Under the pieces are notes generated by a model, which ran no database searches, was not told where the DNA came from, and worked only from the letters and a program-made list of their open reading frames with translations. 5,738 nt of DNA, from the NCBI GenBank assembly GCA_030642225.1, contig DAOWOC010000082.1, forward strand, positions 1 to 5,738, given 5' to 3'. The DNA is from Deltaproteobacteria bacterium. Lineage in GTDB: Bacteria > Desulfobacterota > DAOWOC01. Of the stretch, positions 1-5,738 are shown one piece after another; position 1 is the first letter of the stretch; each line of letters opens with the position of its first letter. A program made the position numbers and the translations under genes.

Positions 1-949
1 CTCCAGCAAGAATTGCATTTGTTTCTTTCATCTTTTGTTTGATCAGGGAATGACCTGTCTTCCACATTATGGGATTCCCGCCGTGCGCACTTATGTCATC
101 GTACATTGTCTGGGAACACTTGACCTCTGAGATAAAGGTGGTTCCAGGATGTTTTTCAAGGATTGATCTTGCGAATATAACAAGGAGTTTGTCTCCATAT
201 ATTATTTTACCTGTCTCATCCACAACGCCTATGCGGTCTGCATCGCCGTCATAGCCTATGCCTATATCAAGTTTTTCTTTTTTAACAAGATTGATAAGAT
301 CCAGCATATTTTCAAGGCGGGTCGGATCTGGTTCGTGATTAGGAAAATTGCCGTCCATATCGCAGTAAAGGGGATATATCTCGCATCCGAGTTTTTCTAG
401 TATTGGGAGGGCAACCGGCCCTCCTGTTGCGTTTCCGCCATCTATACCCACCTTTAATCCATTTAATGGTTTAATGTCATTTAAAATAATTTCAGAATAG
501 TCTTTAATAACATATTTTTTTTGTAATACGCCTCTTTTAACGGTCTTTACCTTTTTATCAATATATTTTCTGACCTGTTGTATCTCATCACCAAAGATTG
601 TGTGAGTGCCTATACACATTTTAAAACCATTGTATTCAGAAGGATTATGGCTTGCAGTGATCATCATGCCGCCACCTATGGAATAGTGATAAATAGAAAA
701 ATAAAAAACAGGGGTTGGGCAGACTCCTATATCTGTTACATTCATCCCGTTTTCAAGCAGGCTTTCAACCAGGATATTTTTAATACGTTCAGAATGGAGA
801 CGGCAGTCCCTGCCGACAGAGAGTTCAACAATGTTATGGTCTCTCGCATAGGCAGCAAAGGCGCGGCCCAGGTCATTAACATCATCTTCATTAAAGTCTT
901 TGTCCACAATACCTCTGATATCATATTCCCTGAAGATTTCTTTATTCAT
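1..949 (-). CDS. algC: Phosphomannomutase/phosphoglucomutase, 3' end cut by window edge
   Basis: Alpha-D-phosphohexomutase of the bifunctional PMM/PGM subclass (named algC or manB in different genomes). It interconverts hexose 6-phosphate and 1-phosphate, supplying mannose-1-P or glucose-1-P for nucleotide sugars in the cytoplasm. I translated the reverse strand by hand: 316 residues are open with no stop, and the frame leaves the window at base 1. Visible motifs are FREYDIRG (residues 6-13), the phosphoserine loop TASHNP (98-103, catalytic Ser100), the metal loop DGDADR (234-239) and the sugar-specificity segment MWKTGHS (295-301). Relatives are about 450-465 residues, so roughly 140 C-terminal residues, including the phosphate-binding domain 4, lie outside. 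The ATG (949-947) overlaps the uppP stop as ATGA. A GAGG Shine-Dalgarno sequence (958-955) lies inside uppP, five bases upstream, which suggests coupled translation. The family is secure; mannose versus glucose preference cannot be decided here. Confidence 0.95.
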   Translation of the reverse strand, partial: MNKEIFREYDIRGIVDKDFNEDDVNDLGRAFAAYARDHNIVELSVGRDCRLHSERIKNILVESLLENGMNVTDIGVCPTPVFYFSIYHYSIGGGMMITASHNPSEYNGFKMCIGTHTIFGDEIQQVRKYIDKKVKTVKRGVLQKKYVIKDYSEIILNDIKPLNGLKVGIDGGNATGGPVALPILEKLGCEIYPLYCDMDGNFPNHEPDPTRLENMLDLINLVKKEKLDIGIGYDGDADRIGVVDETGKIIYGDKLLVIFARSILEKHPGTTFISEVKCSQTMYDDISAHGGNPIMWKTGHSLIKQKMKETNAILAG

Positions 950-1767
950 ATCTGCCTCGTAATTGCTAAAATAATGGTTAAAATCCCTATACACCAACAA
1001 TAAGGAGCAAACTTCCATATGGAACCATGCCTGACTATCATGAGCAGCCAGTTTAGAGCAAAATAACCGCTGATAAATGCCCCTGCAAAACCAACATATA
1101 AAACACTAATTTTAATATCAAGTGCAGAGTTGGAAAATTGTAATATCGCAGCCCCTGTAATTGCAGGCAGGGCCATGAGAAAAGAAAAGCGCCCTGCTAT
1201 GTTTTTTTGCATTCCAAGTAAAAGCAGCACTGCAATGGTTGTGCCTGATCTGGATATGCCCGGGGTTATTGCCATGCCTTGTGCAATTCCTATTAAAATA
1301 GCTGACCACCATGGAAATGTTGAATAATCATTTTTTTGATCTTTAAACCGTTTTGTTATCCACAGGAGACTCCCTGTAATAATGAATGCTATACCTACAC
1401 ATAAAAGAGAGCCGAACATCTGTTCAAATATGTCTTTGAAAAAAAAACCTATTATCCCTGTGGGTATGGAAGCAAGAAATACAAGCCATAAAAGTCTCAG
1501 ATTTTTTATCTTTTCAATATCGCTGTTTTTGTTTTTTAATGCCCGGGGAATATATAAAATCTCTTTTATGCATTCAATTATATCTCCTCTCAGGATAAAG
1601 ATAATCGCCCCGAGAGTGGCCACATGAACAGTGATATCAAAAAACAGCTGAGGCTCATTTATCCCGAGGAGATTTTGTAAGAGTACGAGGTGTCCGGAAC
1701 TGCTTACAGGCAGAAATTCAGTTATCCCTTGTATTATGCCCAATATCAGTGCTTCAAAATAATTCAT
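946..1767 (-). CDS. uppP: Undecaprenyl-diphosphatase UppP (BacA family)
   Basis: Integral inner-membrane enzyme that dephosphorylates undecaprenyl diphosphate, regenerating the lipid carrier for peptidoglycan, O-antigen and other surface polymers; overexpression of the family gives bacitracin resistance. The 273 residues match the usual length (about 265-275). The first signature is QGITEFLP (13-20) followed by VSSSGH (21-26), giving the (E/Q)xxxE pair Gln13/Glu17 and His26. The second is PGISRSGTT (169-177) with the essential Arg173. Hydrophobic stretches near 41-59, 91-110, 118-136, 154-168, 176-184, 195-212, 222-245 and 253-270 fit a polytopic membrane protein. The ATG at 1767 begins the family's conserved N-terminus. 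Its Shine-Dalgarno sequence is poor (GGAAT at 1776-1772, four bases away). The gene is first in an operon with the phosphohexomutase and diverges from hldE across 128 bases. Confidence 0.97.
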   Translation of the reverse strand: MNYFEALILGIIQGITEFLPVSSSGHLVLLQNLLGINEPQLFFDITVHVATLGAIIFILRGDIIECIKEILYIPRALKNKNSDIEKIKNLRLLWLVFLASIPTGIIGFFFKDIFEQMFGSLLCVGIAFIITGSLLWITKRFKDQKNDYSTFPWWSAILIGIAQGMAITPGISRSGTTIAVLLLLGMQKNIAGRFSFLMALPAITGAAILQFSNSALDIKISVLYVGFAGAFISGYFALNWLLMIVRHGSIWKFAPYCWCIGILTIILAITRQI

Positions 1768-1815
1768 GTCTATTCCGGTTTGATTATATATTTTTGATTC
1801 AATAGCCGTCTATTT

Positions 1816-1844
1816 TTGACTTTCTATGAGTTTGTTAATATATT
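1816..1844 (+). promoter_or_regulatory. Predicted sigma-70-type promoter for hldE
   Basis: A -35 box TTGACT (1816-1821) and a -10 box TATATT (1839-1844) are separated by exactly 17 bases. The predicted start near 1851 leaves a leader of about 45 bases before the hldE start. The -10 lies inside the perfect palindrome TTAATATATTAA (1835-1846). This is a consensus match by eye in AT-rich DNA. Confidence 0.6.
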
Positions 1845-1868
1845 AAAATAGTAAATTAAGCCAGTCAA
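1840..1868 (-). promoter_or_regulatory. Predicted promoter for uppP operon, sharing the -10 region with the hldE promoter
   Basis: On the minus strand, TTGACT (1868-1863) is followed after 17 bases by TAATAT (1845-1840), with a predicted start near 1833 and a leader of about 65 bases. It overlaps the hldE -10 within the same palindrome. An alternative is a perfect TATAAT at 1788-1783, closer to uppP, but a 17-base spacer there gives only AGACGG as -35. Which is used cannot be told from sequence alone. Confidence 0.45.
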
Positions 1869-1883
1869 AGAAAAATATATAAT

Positions 1884-1890
1884 AAGGGGA
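1884..1890 (+). promoter_or_regulatory. Strong ribosome binding site that fixes the TTG start of hldE
   Basis: AAGGGGA sits five bases before TTG at 1896. An in-frame TAA lies upstream at 1857-1859 with no ATG or GTG in between. The next in-frame ATG is at the Met of GDVMVDEY (residue 25), which would remove a conserved kinase strand. The TTG is therefore the most likely start. Confidence 0.8.
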
Positions 1891-1895
1891 ATATC

Positions 1896-3368
1896 TTGGA
1901 GTTTTCTGTTGTAAAACATGCCATTAAAACCTTTGAACAACTTAAAATACTGGTAATAGGGGATGTAATGGTCGATGAATATTTCTGGGGTGAGGTAGAT
2001 AGAATATCCCCGGAGGCCCCTGTGCAGGTACTTGATCTTAAACGTGAGGAATCTGTCCTTGGCGGGGCAGGTAATGTGGTCAGAAATCTTTGTTCATTGG
2101 GTGTAACAACATCCTTGGCAAGCGTTGTAGGTACAGGCCCAAACGGTGAATATGTGGCTGAACTTATGAATAAGCTTGGTGTGGGGCTTTCATCTCTGCT
2201 TTGTGACGCTGAACGGCCAACAAGCAAAAAAACACGCATAATTGCCGCTAACCAGCAGGTCTTACGCATTGACAGGGAAACACGCAGGCCTTTGGGTAAT
2301 CGACTGGAGCAGGAACTGATAAAGCGGATAATAGCTATTATGTCATTACAGGATGCGGTTCTTATATCTGATTATGGCAAGGGTGTTCTTACTGATTTTG
2401 TATTAAAACAGGTTATTTCCCATGCAAAGAAAATGGATATTCCTTTATTTGTTGATCCTAAAGGTAATGATTTTTCAAAATATATGGGCGCTACATGTAT
2501 AACTCCAAATAAAAAAGAGGCGCAGGCGGCAACAGGAATAGAGCTGAACGATGAGCCGGATATTGTTGAGGCTGGTCATACTCTTCTTAATATGTGTGCC
2601 CTGGATGCTGTCCTTATAACCAGAAGTTATGATGGTATGAGTCTTTTTATGAAAGACAGTAAAGCGTATCATATACCAACCAGGGCAAAGGAGGTCTATG
2701 ATGTAACTGGTGCGGGGGATACTGTACTCTCGGTTCTTGGCGCAGGTGTTGCAGCAGGGCTTATGTTTCCACAGGCGGCTGAACTGGCCAATCTTGCCGC
2801 TGGTATTGTAGTAGCCAAGGTCGGTACCTCAAGTGTTTCACCTGAAGAGATGATAGAGCATGCTGCCAGGGGCGAATCAGTATTAAAAAAAACAGGCTTA
2901 TTGCATGATCTTTTGCAAAAGATAAGTCTGCTCGGTCCTGAAAAAAAGAAAATAATATTTACAAATGGTTGTTTTGACCTTCTTCATGTGGGGCATATTA
3001 AGTATCTGCAAAAGGCGAGGGAGCTTGGTGATTTTCTTATAGTTGCAATAAACAGTGATGATTCTGTTAAGAGACTTAAGGGGGATAAAAGACCGCTGAT
3101 CCGTGAGGATGAGAGGGCTATGATCCTGAGCGCACTTGAATGTGTTGATCATGTACTGATATTTAAAGAGGATACACCACTTTCAATCCTTAAACGTATA
3201 AGGCCGGATATACTTGTAAAAGGAGGCGATTATACTAAGGATCAGGTCATTGGCCGTGAGTTGGTTGAGGGTTATGGCGGAAGGGTTGAGCTGATCAGCT
3301 ATATTGATAACAGGTCTAGTTCAAACCTTATCAACCAGATACTTGAAAAATATGGCAATGGCGTATAA
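1896..3368 (+). CDS. hldE: Bifunctional heptose-7-phosphate kinase / heptose-1-phosphate adenylyltransferase HldE
   Basis: Cytoplasmic enzyme of ADP-L-glycero-beta-D-manno-heptose synthesis for the LPS inner core. The N-terminal PfkB/ribokinase-type domain phosphorylates D-glycero-beta-D-manno-heptose 7-phosphate at C1; the C-terminal nucleotidyltransferase domain then adds AMP from ATP after the GmhB phosphatase step. Kinase features are GDVMVDEY (22-29), ISPEAPVQV (37-45), GGAGNVVRNL (56-65), DYGKGVLT (159-166), DPKGNDFSKY (187-196), TPNKKEA (203-209) and TGAGDT (271-276, catalytic base Asp275). Transferase features are FTNGCFDLLHVGH (355-367) with the HxGH motif at 364-367, INSDDSVKRLKG (385-396) and VKGGDY (441-446). 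Its 490 residues are slightly longer than the E. coli enzyme (477). Both active sites look intact. The start is TTG with a strong ribosome binding site. The stop is three bases from the pcm stop. gmhA, gmhB and hldD are not in this window. Confidence 0.97.
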   Translation: MEFSVVKHAIKTFEQLKILVIGDVMVDEYFWGEVDRISPEAPVQVLDLKREESVLGGAGNVVRNLCSLGVTTSLASVVGTGPNGEYVAELMNKLGVGLSSLLCDAERPTSKKTRIIAANQQVLRIDRETRRPLGNRLEQELIKRIIAIMSLQDAVLISDYGKGVLTDFVLKQVISHAKKMDIPLFVDPKGNDFSKYMGATCITPNKKEAQAATGIELNDEPDIVEAGHTLLNMCALDAVLITRSYDGMSLFMKDSKAYHIPTRAKEVYDVTGAGDTVLSVLGAGVAAGLMFPQAAELANLAAGIVVAKVGTSSVSPEEMIEHAARGESVLKKTGLLHDLLQKISLLGPEKKKIIFTNGCFDLLHVGHIKYLQKARELGDFLIVAINSDDSVKRLKGDKRPLIREDERAMILSALECVDHVLIFKEDTPLSILKRIRPDILVKGGDYTKDQVIGRELVEGYGGRVELISYIDNRSSSNLINQILEKYGNGV

Positions 3369-3371
3369 ATT

Positions 3372-4013
3372 CTATTCTTCCCATGCATTTTGACCGATTA
3401 ATTTCACAAAACGGCAAAGACCTAATGATTCTTTTGTAAAAGAGTTGTCTGATTTTGTTATTTTTAGTAATTCCTGTTCATCCCGACTTCCTACCGGTAT
3501 TATCATTGTCCCGTTATCTTTAAGCTGTTTAACCAGTGGCGGAGGGATAGAAGGCGATCCGGCAGTTATAATGATATGATCAAAAGGTGCCTCATCAGAC
3601 CATCCAAGTGTGCCGTCAAATGCCTTTAACGCAACATTGAAATACCTGAGATCGTCGATTATATTGCGTGCCCTTAAAAGAAGGGGTTTAATCCTTTCAA
3701 TAGAATAAACGCGACCACAGAGTTCAGCAAGGATTGCTGTCTGATATCCTGAACCTGTCCCGATTTCAAGCACGCGTTCATAACCTTTTAAACCGAGGGC
3801 CTGTGTCATTTCTGCTACAATATAAGGCTGAGAAATAGTCTGGCCGTAACCAATCGGCAGGGGGTAATCGCCGTATGCCTGTGCTGCCATAGCTTCTTCA
3901 ACAAATTTGTGTCTGGGGACCTTCATCATAGCGGAAAGAACCCGTTCATCAGTGATCCCGCGTGATATCAACTGTGTTTCAACCATTTTTTTTCTTGCCC
4001 TTGGCATATCCAT
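3372..4013 (-). CDS. pcm: Protein-L-isoaspartate O-methyltransferase
   Basis: S-adenosylmethionine-dependent enzyme that methylates L-isoaspartyl residues formed by ageing of Asn and Asp, starting their repair in cytoplasmic proteins. Its 213 residues fit the bacterial family (E. coli 208). Motifs: [13 protein letters not shown] (57-69) contains the conserved TISQP substrate region; [13 protein letters not shown] (81-93) is the SAM-binding glycine-rich motif [11 protein letters not shown] (143-152) is a later methyltransferase strand; RFVKLIG (201-207) matches the C-terminal family signature. The ATG at 4013 has an excellent Shine-Dalgarno sequence, AGGAGTT (4024-4018), four bases upstream. 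A second in-frame ATG two codons later is less well spaced. No signal peptide is seen. The gene converges on hldE and diverges from yqgE, so it is probably transcribed alone. Confidence 0.96.
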   Translation of the reverse strand: MDMPRARKKMVETQLISRGITDERVLSAMMKVPRHKFVEEAMAAQAYGDYPLPIGYGQTISQPYIVAEMTQALGLKGYERVLEIGTGSGYQTAILAELCGRVYSIERIKPLLLRARNIIDDLRYFNVALKAFDGTLGWSDEAPFDHIIITAGSPSIPPPLVKQLKDNGTMIIPVGSRDEQELLKITKSDNSFTKESLGLCRFVKLIGQNAWEE

Positions 4014-4035
4014 AATTAACTCCTGAATAGAAAAG

Positions 4036-4064
4036 ATTATATGCTTTTATCATATATATTTTAA
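4036..4064 (-). promoter_or_regulatory. Candidate promoter for pcm
   Basis: On the minus strand a perfect TATAAT (4041-4036) is preceded, 17 bases away, by TTAAAA (4064-4059), which agrees with TTGACA at four of six positions. Predicted transcription would start near 4029, giving a short leader that still contains the AGGAG Shine-Dalgarno sequence. The surroundings are very AT-rich, so chance matches are likely. Confidence 0.4.
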
Positions 4065-4152
4065 AATCTGGTAAAAGAAATTCATTAATTCCATAATAAT
4101 CGATATTATTAATCATTTTTTATATGGTACTTTGCTTTTATTTGTAAAATAT

Positions 4153-4181
4153 CTGGTTTTAAAGTAGGCTTAAGCTATTAT
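4153..4181 (+). promoter_or_regulatory. Weak candidate promoter for yqgE and the glycosyltransferase gene
   Basis: CTGGTT (4153-4158) and TATTAT (4176-4181) are separated by 17 bases. The -35 is poor. The perfect 8-bp palindrome GCTTAAGC (4168-4175) fills the spacer next to the -10, where a repressor could bind, but nothing further supports this. Some promoter is expected in 4014-4249 because pcm runs the other way. Confidence 0.22.
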
Positions 4182-4215
4182 ATCAAACTTTTTTTTGCTT
4201 TATTAATTAAAAGTT

Positions 4216-4240
4216 TTTAAAAATAATTTAAAAATAATTT
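4216..4240 (+). repeat. Perfect 11-bp tandem repeat just before the yqgE ribosome binding site
   Basis: The unit TTTAAAAATAA occurs twice without mismatch (4216-4226, 4227-4237) and a third copy starts with TTT (4238-4240). The GGAG Shine-Dalgarno sequence of yqgE follows directly at 4241-4244. The period is close to one helical turn. Possible roles are an unstructured A/U-rich translation leader or DNA curvature; replication slippage with no function is equally possible. Confidence 0.7.
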
Positions 4241-4249
4241 GGAGACAGT

Positions 4250-4825
4250 ATGGATCAGACAAAAATAATACAGGAAACATTTAAAGGACAGTTTTTGATC
4301 GCCATGCCCAGCCTTGCGGATCCAACTTTTTTTCAGACAGTCACTCTTATATGTGAACATTCTAATGAAGGTGCTATGGGAATCATCATAAACCGAATTT
4401 ATCCTGATTTAGCCTCTGAAAATCTTTTTAATGAGTTAAACCTTGAGTTTGTTGCCGGGATGGAAAATCTTCCCATACATTTTGGAGGGCCTGTTAATCA
4501 GAACCAGGTTTTTGTGCTTCACGGACCTCCCTTTGAGTGGGAGGCATGTCTTAAAATCAGCAATAGTGTTGCAATGACGAATTCAAAAGATATTATCAGG
4601 GCTATTGCAAAAGGCAACGGGCCTGAATCTTTGATTATATCTCTTGGGTGTGCGGGGTGGGGCAGCGGTCAGATTGAAGATGAGATAATGGCCAACAGCT
4701 GGTTAAATGTCTCTTCTGATGATACAGTGCTTTTCAGTACACCAATAGGAGAACGCTGGGAAAAGGCCGCAAAAAATTTAGGTATAGACCTTAATCTCAT
4801 TTCTGATGTGATTGGACATGCATGA
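4250..4825 (+). CDS. yqgE: YqgE/AlgH family protein (DUF179)
   Basis: Conserved cytoplasmic protein of the UPF0301/DUF179 family. Family members were called AlgH from a link to alginate regulation in Pseudomonas, but the biochemical role is not settled. Its 191 residues match the usual length of about 185-190. The N-terminal signature spans residues 13-49: GQFLIAMPSLADPTFF (13-28), then the strand VTLICEHSNEGAMGIIINR (31-49). A middle HFGGPV (77-82) and the C-terminal LGCAGWGSGQIEDEI (132-146) plus NSWL (149-152) complete the family pattern. No signal peptide or membrane segment is seen. The ATG at 4250 has GGAG (4241-4244) five bases upstream. Its last eight bases overlap the following glycosyltransferase gene, so the two are likely co-transcribed; this does not by itself give YqgE a role in glycan assembly. 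Confidence 0.95.
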   Translation: MDQTKIIQETFKGQFLIAMPSLADPTFFQTVTLICEHSNEGAMGIIINRIYPDLASENLFNELNLEFVAGMENLPIHFGGPVNQNQVFVLHGPPFEWEACLKISNSVAMTNSKDIIRAIAKGNGPESLIISLGCAGWGSGQIEDEIMANSWLNVSSDDTVLFSTPIGERWEKAAKNLGIDLNLISDVIGHA

Positions 4826-5660
4826 CTATGTCAGCGTTATTATTCCGGCTTATAACAGGGCATGGATTTTAAAAGAAGCAATTGAGTCAGTATTAAAACA
4901 GGATTATGACAAATGTGAGCTTATAGTGGTTGATGATGGCTCAACAGATCATACTGATGAGATTTTAAATTCATACAGTTTGAAATCATACGGAATGATA
5001 AATATCATCCGGCAGGAACATAGAGGTGTCAGCGCTGCAAGAAATGCTGGGGTTGCAGCCTCTAACGGCGGGCTGATTGCTTTTCTTGATTCAGATGACC
5101 TGTGGTTTCCCGGCAAGTTGACTGCTCAGGTTAATTTTTTCCATCAAAATCCACTGGCAATGATATGCCAGACAGAAGAAACATGGGTGAGAAACGGTAA
5201 AAGGGTAAATCCAGGGAAAAAACATAAAAAATATTCAGGTATGATATTTGAAAAACCCATTTTGCTTTGTATTGTCAGCCATTCTGCTGTCATGATGAAA
5301 CATAGTCTGTTTGATAAGATCGGCGGGTTTGATGAGTCACTTCCTGCGTGTGAGGATTATGATCTCTGGTTGAGGATATCATGCAATCTTCCAATATATC
5401 TTATTGATCAACCTCTGATAACAAAACGCGGGGGCCACCAGGATCAGCTTTCAAGACAATGGGGGCTTGATAAATATCGTATTATGGCATTAAAAAAGCT
5501 TTTAAAGACCGGCCGACTTACTGATATACAATATAAAGCTGTTTATAATGTTCTTGAACAAAAGACTGCTATTTATGCAGCGGGATGCATTAAGCGGTCA
5601 AGGTTTGATGAGGCGGCTTATTATACGGATATCATGAATAATGATGCGATAAATGGATAG
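4818..5660 (+). CDS. Family 2 glycosyltransferase (GT-A fold, soluble)
   Basis: Inverting-type sugar transferase that uses a nucleotide-sugar donor, probably in LPS or another surface glycan. Numbering from ATG 4818 (280 residues): the N-terminus VSVIIPAYNRAW (5-16) is the classic GT2 start, VVDDGSTD (37-44) binds the nucleotide, SAARNAG (72-78) follows, DSDD (91-94) is the metal-binding DxD region, and ACEDYDLWLRI (167-177) carries the acidic ED pair expected of the catalytic base. No transmembrane helix is evident. Start choice: a TTG at 4812 would add two residues (Met-Asp). I prefer ATG 4818 because GTGAT (4808-4812), matching the 3' part of the extended Shine-Dalgarno consensus, lies five bases upstream of it and would overlap the TTG. 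The gene overlaps the yqgE stop by eight bases. Acceptor and donor cannot be predicted. Confidence 0.93.
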   Translation: MHDYVSVIIPAYNRAWILKEAIESVLKQDYDKCELIVVDDGSTDHTDEILNSYSLKSYGMINIIRQEHRGVSAARNAGVAASNGGLIAFLDSDDLWFPGKLTAQVNFFHQNPLAMICQTEETWVRNGKRVNPGKKHKKYSGMIFEKPILLCIVSHSAVMMKHSLFDKIGGFDESLPACEDYDLWLRISCNLPIYLIDQPLITKRGGHQDQLSRQWGLDKYRIMALKKLLKTGRLTDIQYKAVYNVLEQKTAIYAAGCIKRSRFDEAAYYTDIMNNDAING

Positions 5661-5684
5661 GGAAAAAATTTAATTATTTGTAAC

Positions 5685-5738
5685 CGTTCACGGTTTACAG
5701 TTATCGGTTCACGGCTAGAAAAACGGTTTACGGTTATC
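5685..5738. repeat. Degenerate heptamer repeat array (GGTTYAC-like), continues past window
   Basis: Starting 24 bases after the glycosyltransferase stop, the sequence divides into consecutive 7-mers: CGTTCAC, GGTTTAC, AGTTATC, GGTTCAC, GGCTAGA, then a 5-base AAAAC break, then GGTTTAC, GGTTATC at the edge. A 14-mer, GGTTTAC followed by (A/G)GTTATC, recurs at 5692-5705 and 5725-5738 with one mismatch, an offset of 33 bases. Repeats of this style are typically intergenic. The short complementary arms AACCG/CGGTT (5682-5686/5691-5695) could form a small hairpin, but no T-run follows. Confidence 0.75.

Noticed and set aside
1..949. Possibility that the phosphohexomutase is a broken gene
   Set aside because: The reverse frame is open through all 316 visible codons with every expected motif in order. 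It is incomplete only because the window ends.
578..1003. Plus-strand open frame of 141 codons opposite the phosphohexomutase gene
   Set aside because: It lies antisense to a clear phosphohexomutase with intact catalytic motifs, and its translation resembles no family I recognise. It is a shadow frame.
1865..2269. Minus-strand open frame of 134 codons over the hldE 5' end and leader
   Set aside because: It is opposite conserved HldE kinase motifs, has low-complexity Ser/Thr-rich content and extends across the promoter. It is a shadow frame.
4131..4146. Sigma-54-like GG...GC promoter upstream of yqgE (TGGTACTTTGC)
   Set aside because: Only six bases separate the GG and GC pairs, whereas sigma-54 promoters need about ten.
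5682..5698. Hairpin AACCG-TTCA-CGGTT as an intrinsic terminator for the glycosyltransferase operon
   Set aside because: The stem is only five pairs and is followed by ACAGTTATC rather than a T-run. The complementarity follows from the repeat composition.
5685..5738. CRISPR array
   Set aside because: The units are 7 bases and contiguous, with no 25-40 base repeats or unique spacers, and no cas gene is present.

Overview
The window carries six protein-coding genes, almost all for the cell envelope, in an AT-rich Gram-negative background. ADP-heptose synthesis (hldE) implies lipopolysaccharide. The long two-domain HldE, Pcm, YqgE and an AT-leaning codon style, together with degenerate GGTTCAC-type repeats at the right edge, would fit a sulfate-reducer-like deltaproteobacterium (Desulfobacterota). 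That placement is an inference from gene content and protein flavour, not from a marker gene.

Left part, minus strand (1-1767): uppP (undecaprenyl-diphosphatase) is followed by a phosphomannomutase/phosphoglucomutase gene whose 3' end lies beyond the window. The two share an ATGA stop/start overlap, so they are almost certainly one operon. Intergenic 1768-1895 is a compact divergent control region. A 12-bp perfect palindrome there supplies overlapping -10 boxes on both strands, each with a TTGACT -35 box 17 bases away.

Middle (1896-4013): hldE reads right from a TTG start behind a strong Shine-Dalgarno sequence and encodes both the kinase and the adenylyltransferase of heptose activation. 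It meets pcm (protein-L-isoaspartate O-methyltransferase, minus strand) tail to tail with 3 bases between the stop codons and no visible terminator.

Right part (4014-5738): a 236-base, very AT-rich intergenic region separates pcm from the rightward pair yqgE and a family 2 glycosyltransferase gene, which overlap by 8 bases. After the last stop codon begins a degenerate heptamer repeat array that runs off the window.

Together the genes cover carrier-lipid recycling (UppP), hexose-phosphate interconversion for nucleotide sugars (PMM/PGM), heptose activation for LPS core (HldE) and sugar transfer (GT2), with a protein-repair enzyme and a conserved protein of unclear role (YqgE) alongside. I see no mobile element, CRISPR array, tRNA or rRNA, and no convincing unknown gene system. 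The most unusual features are the symmetric divergent promoter and the two short repeat tracts.
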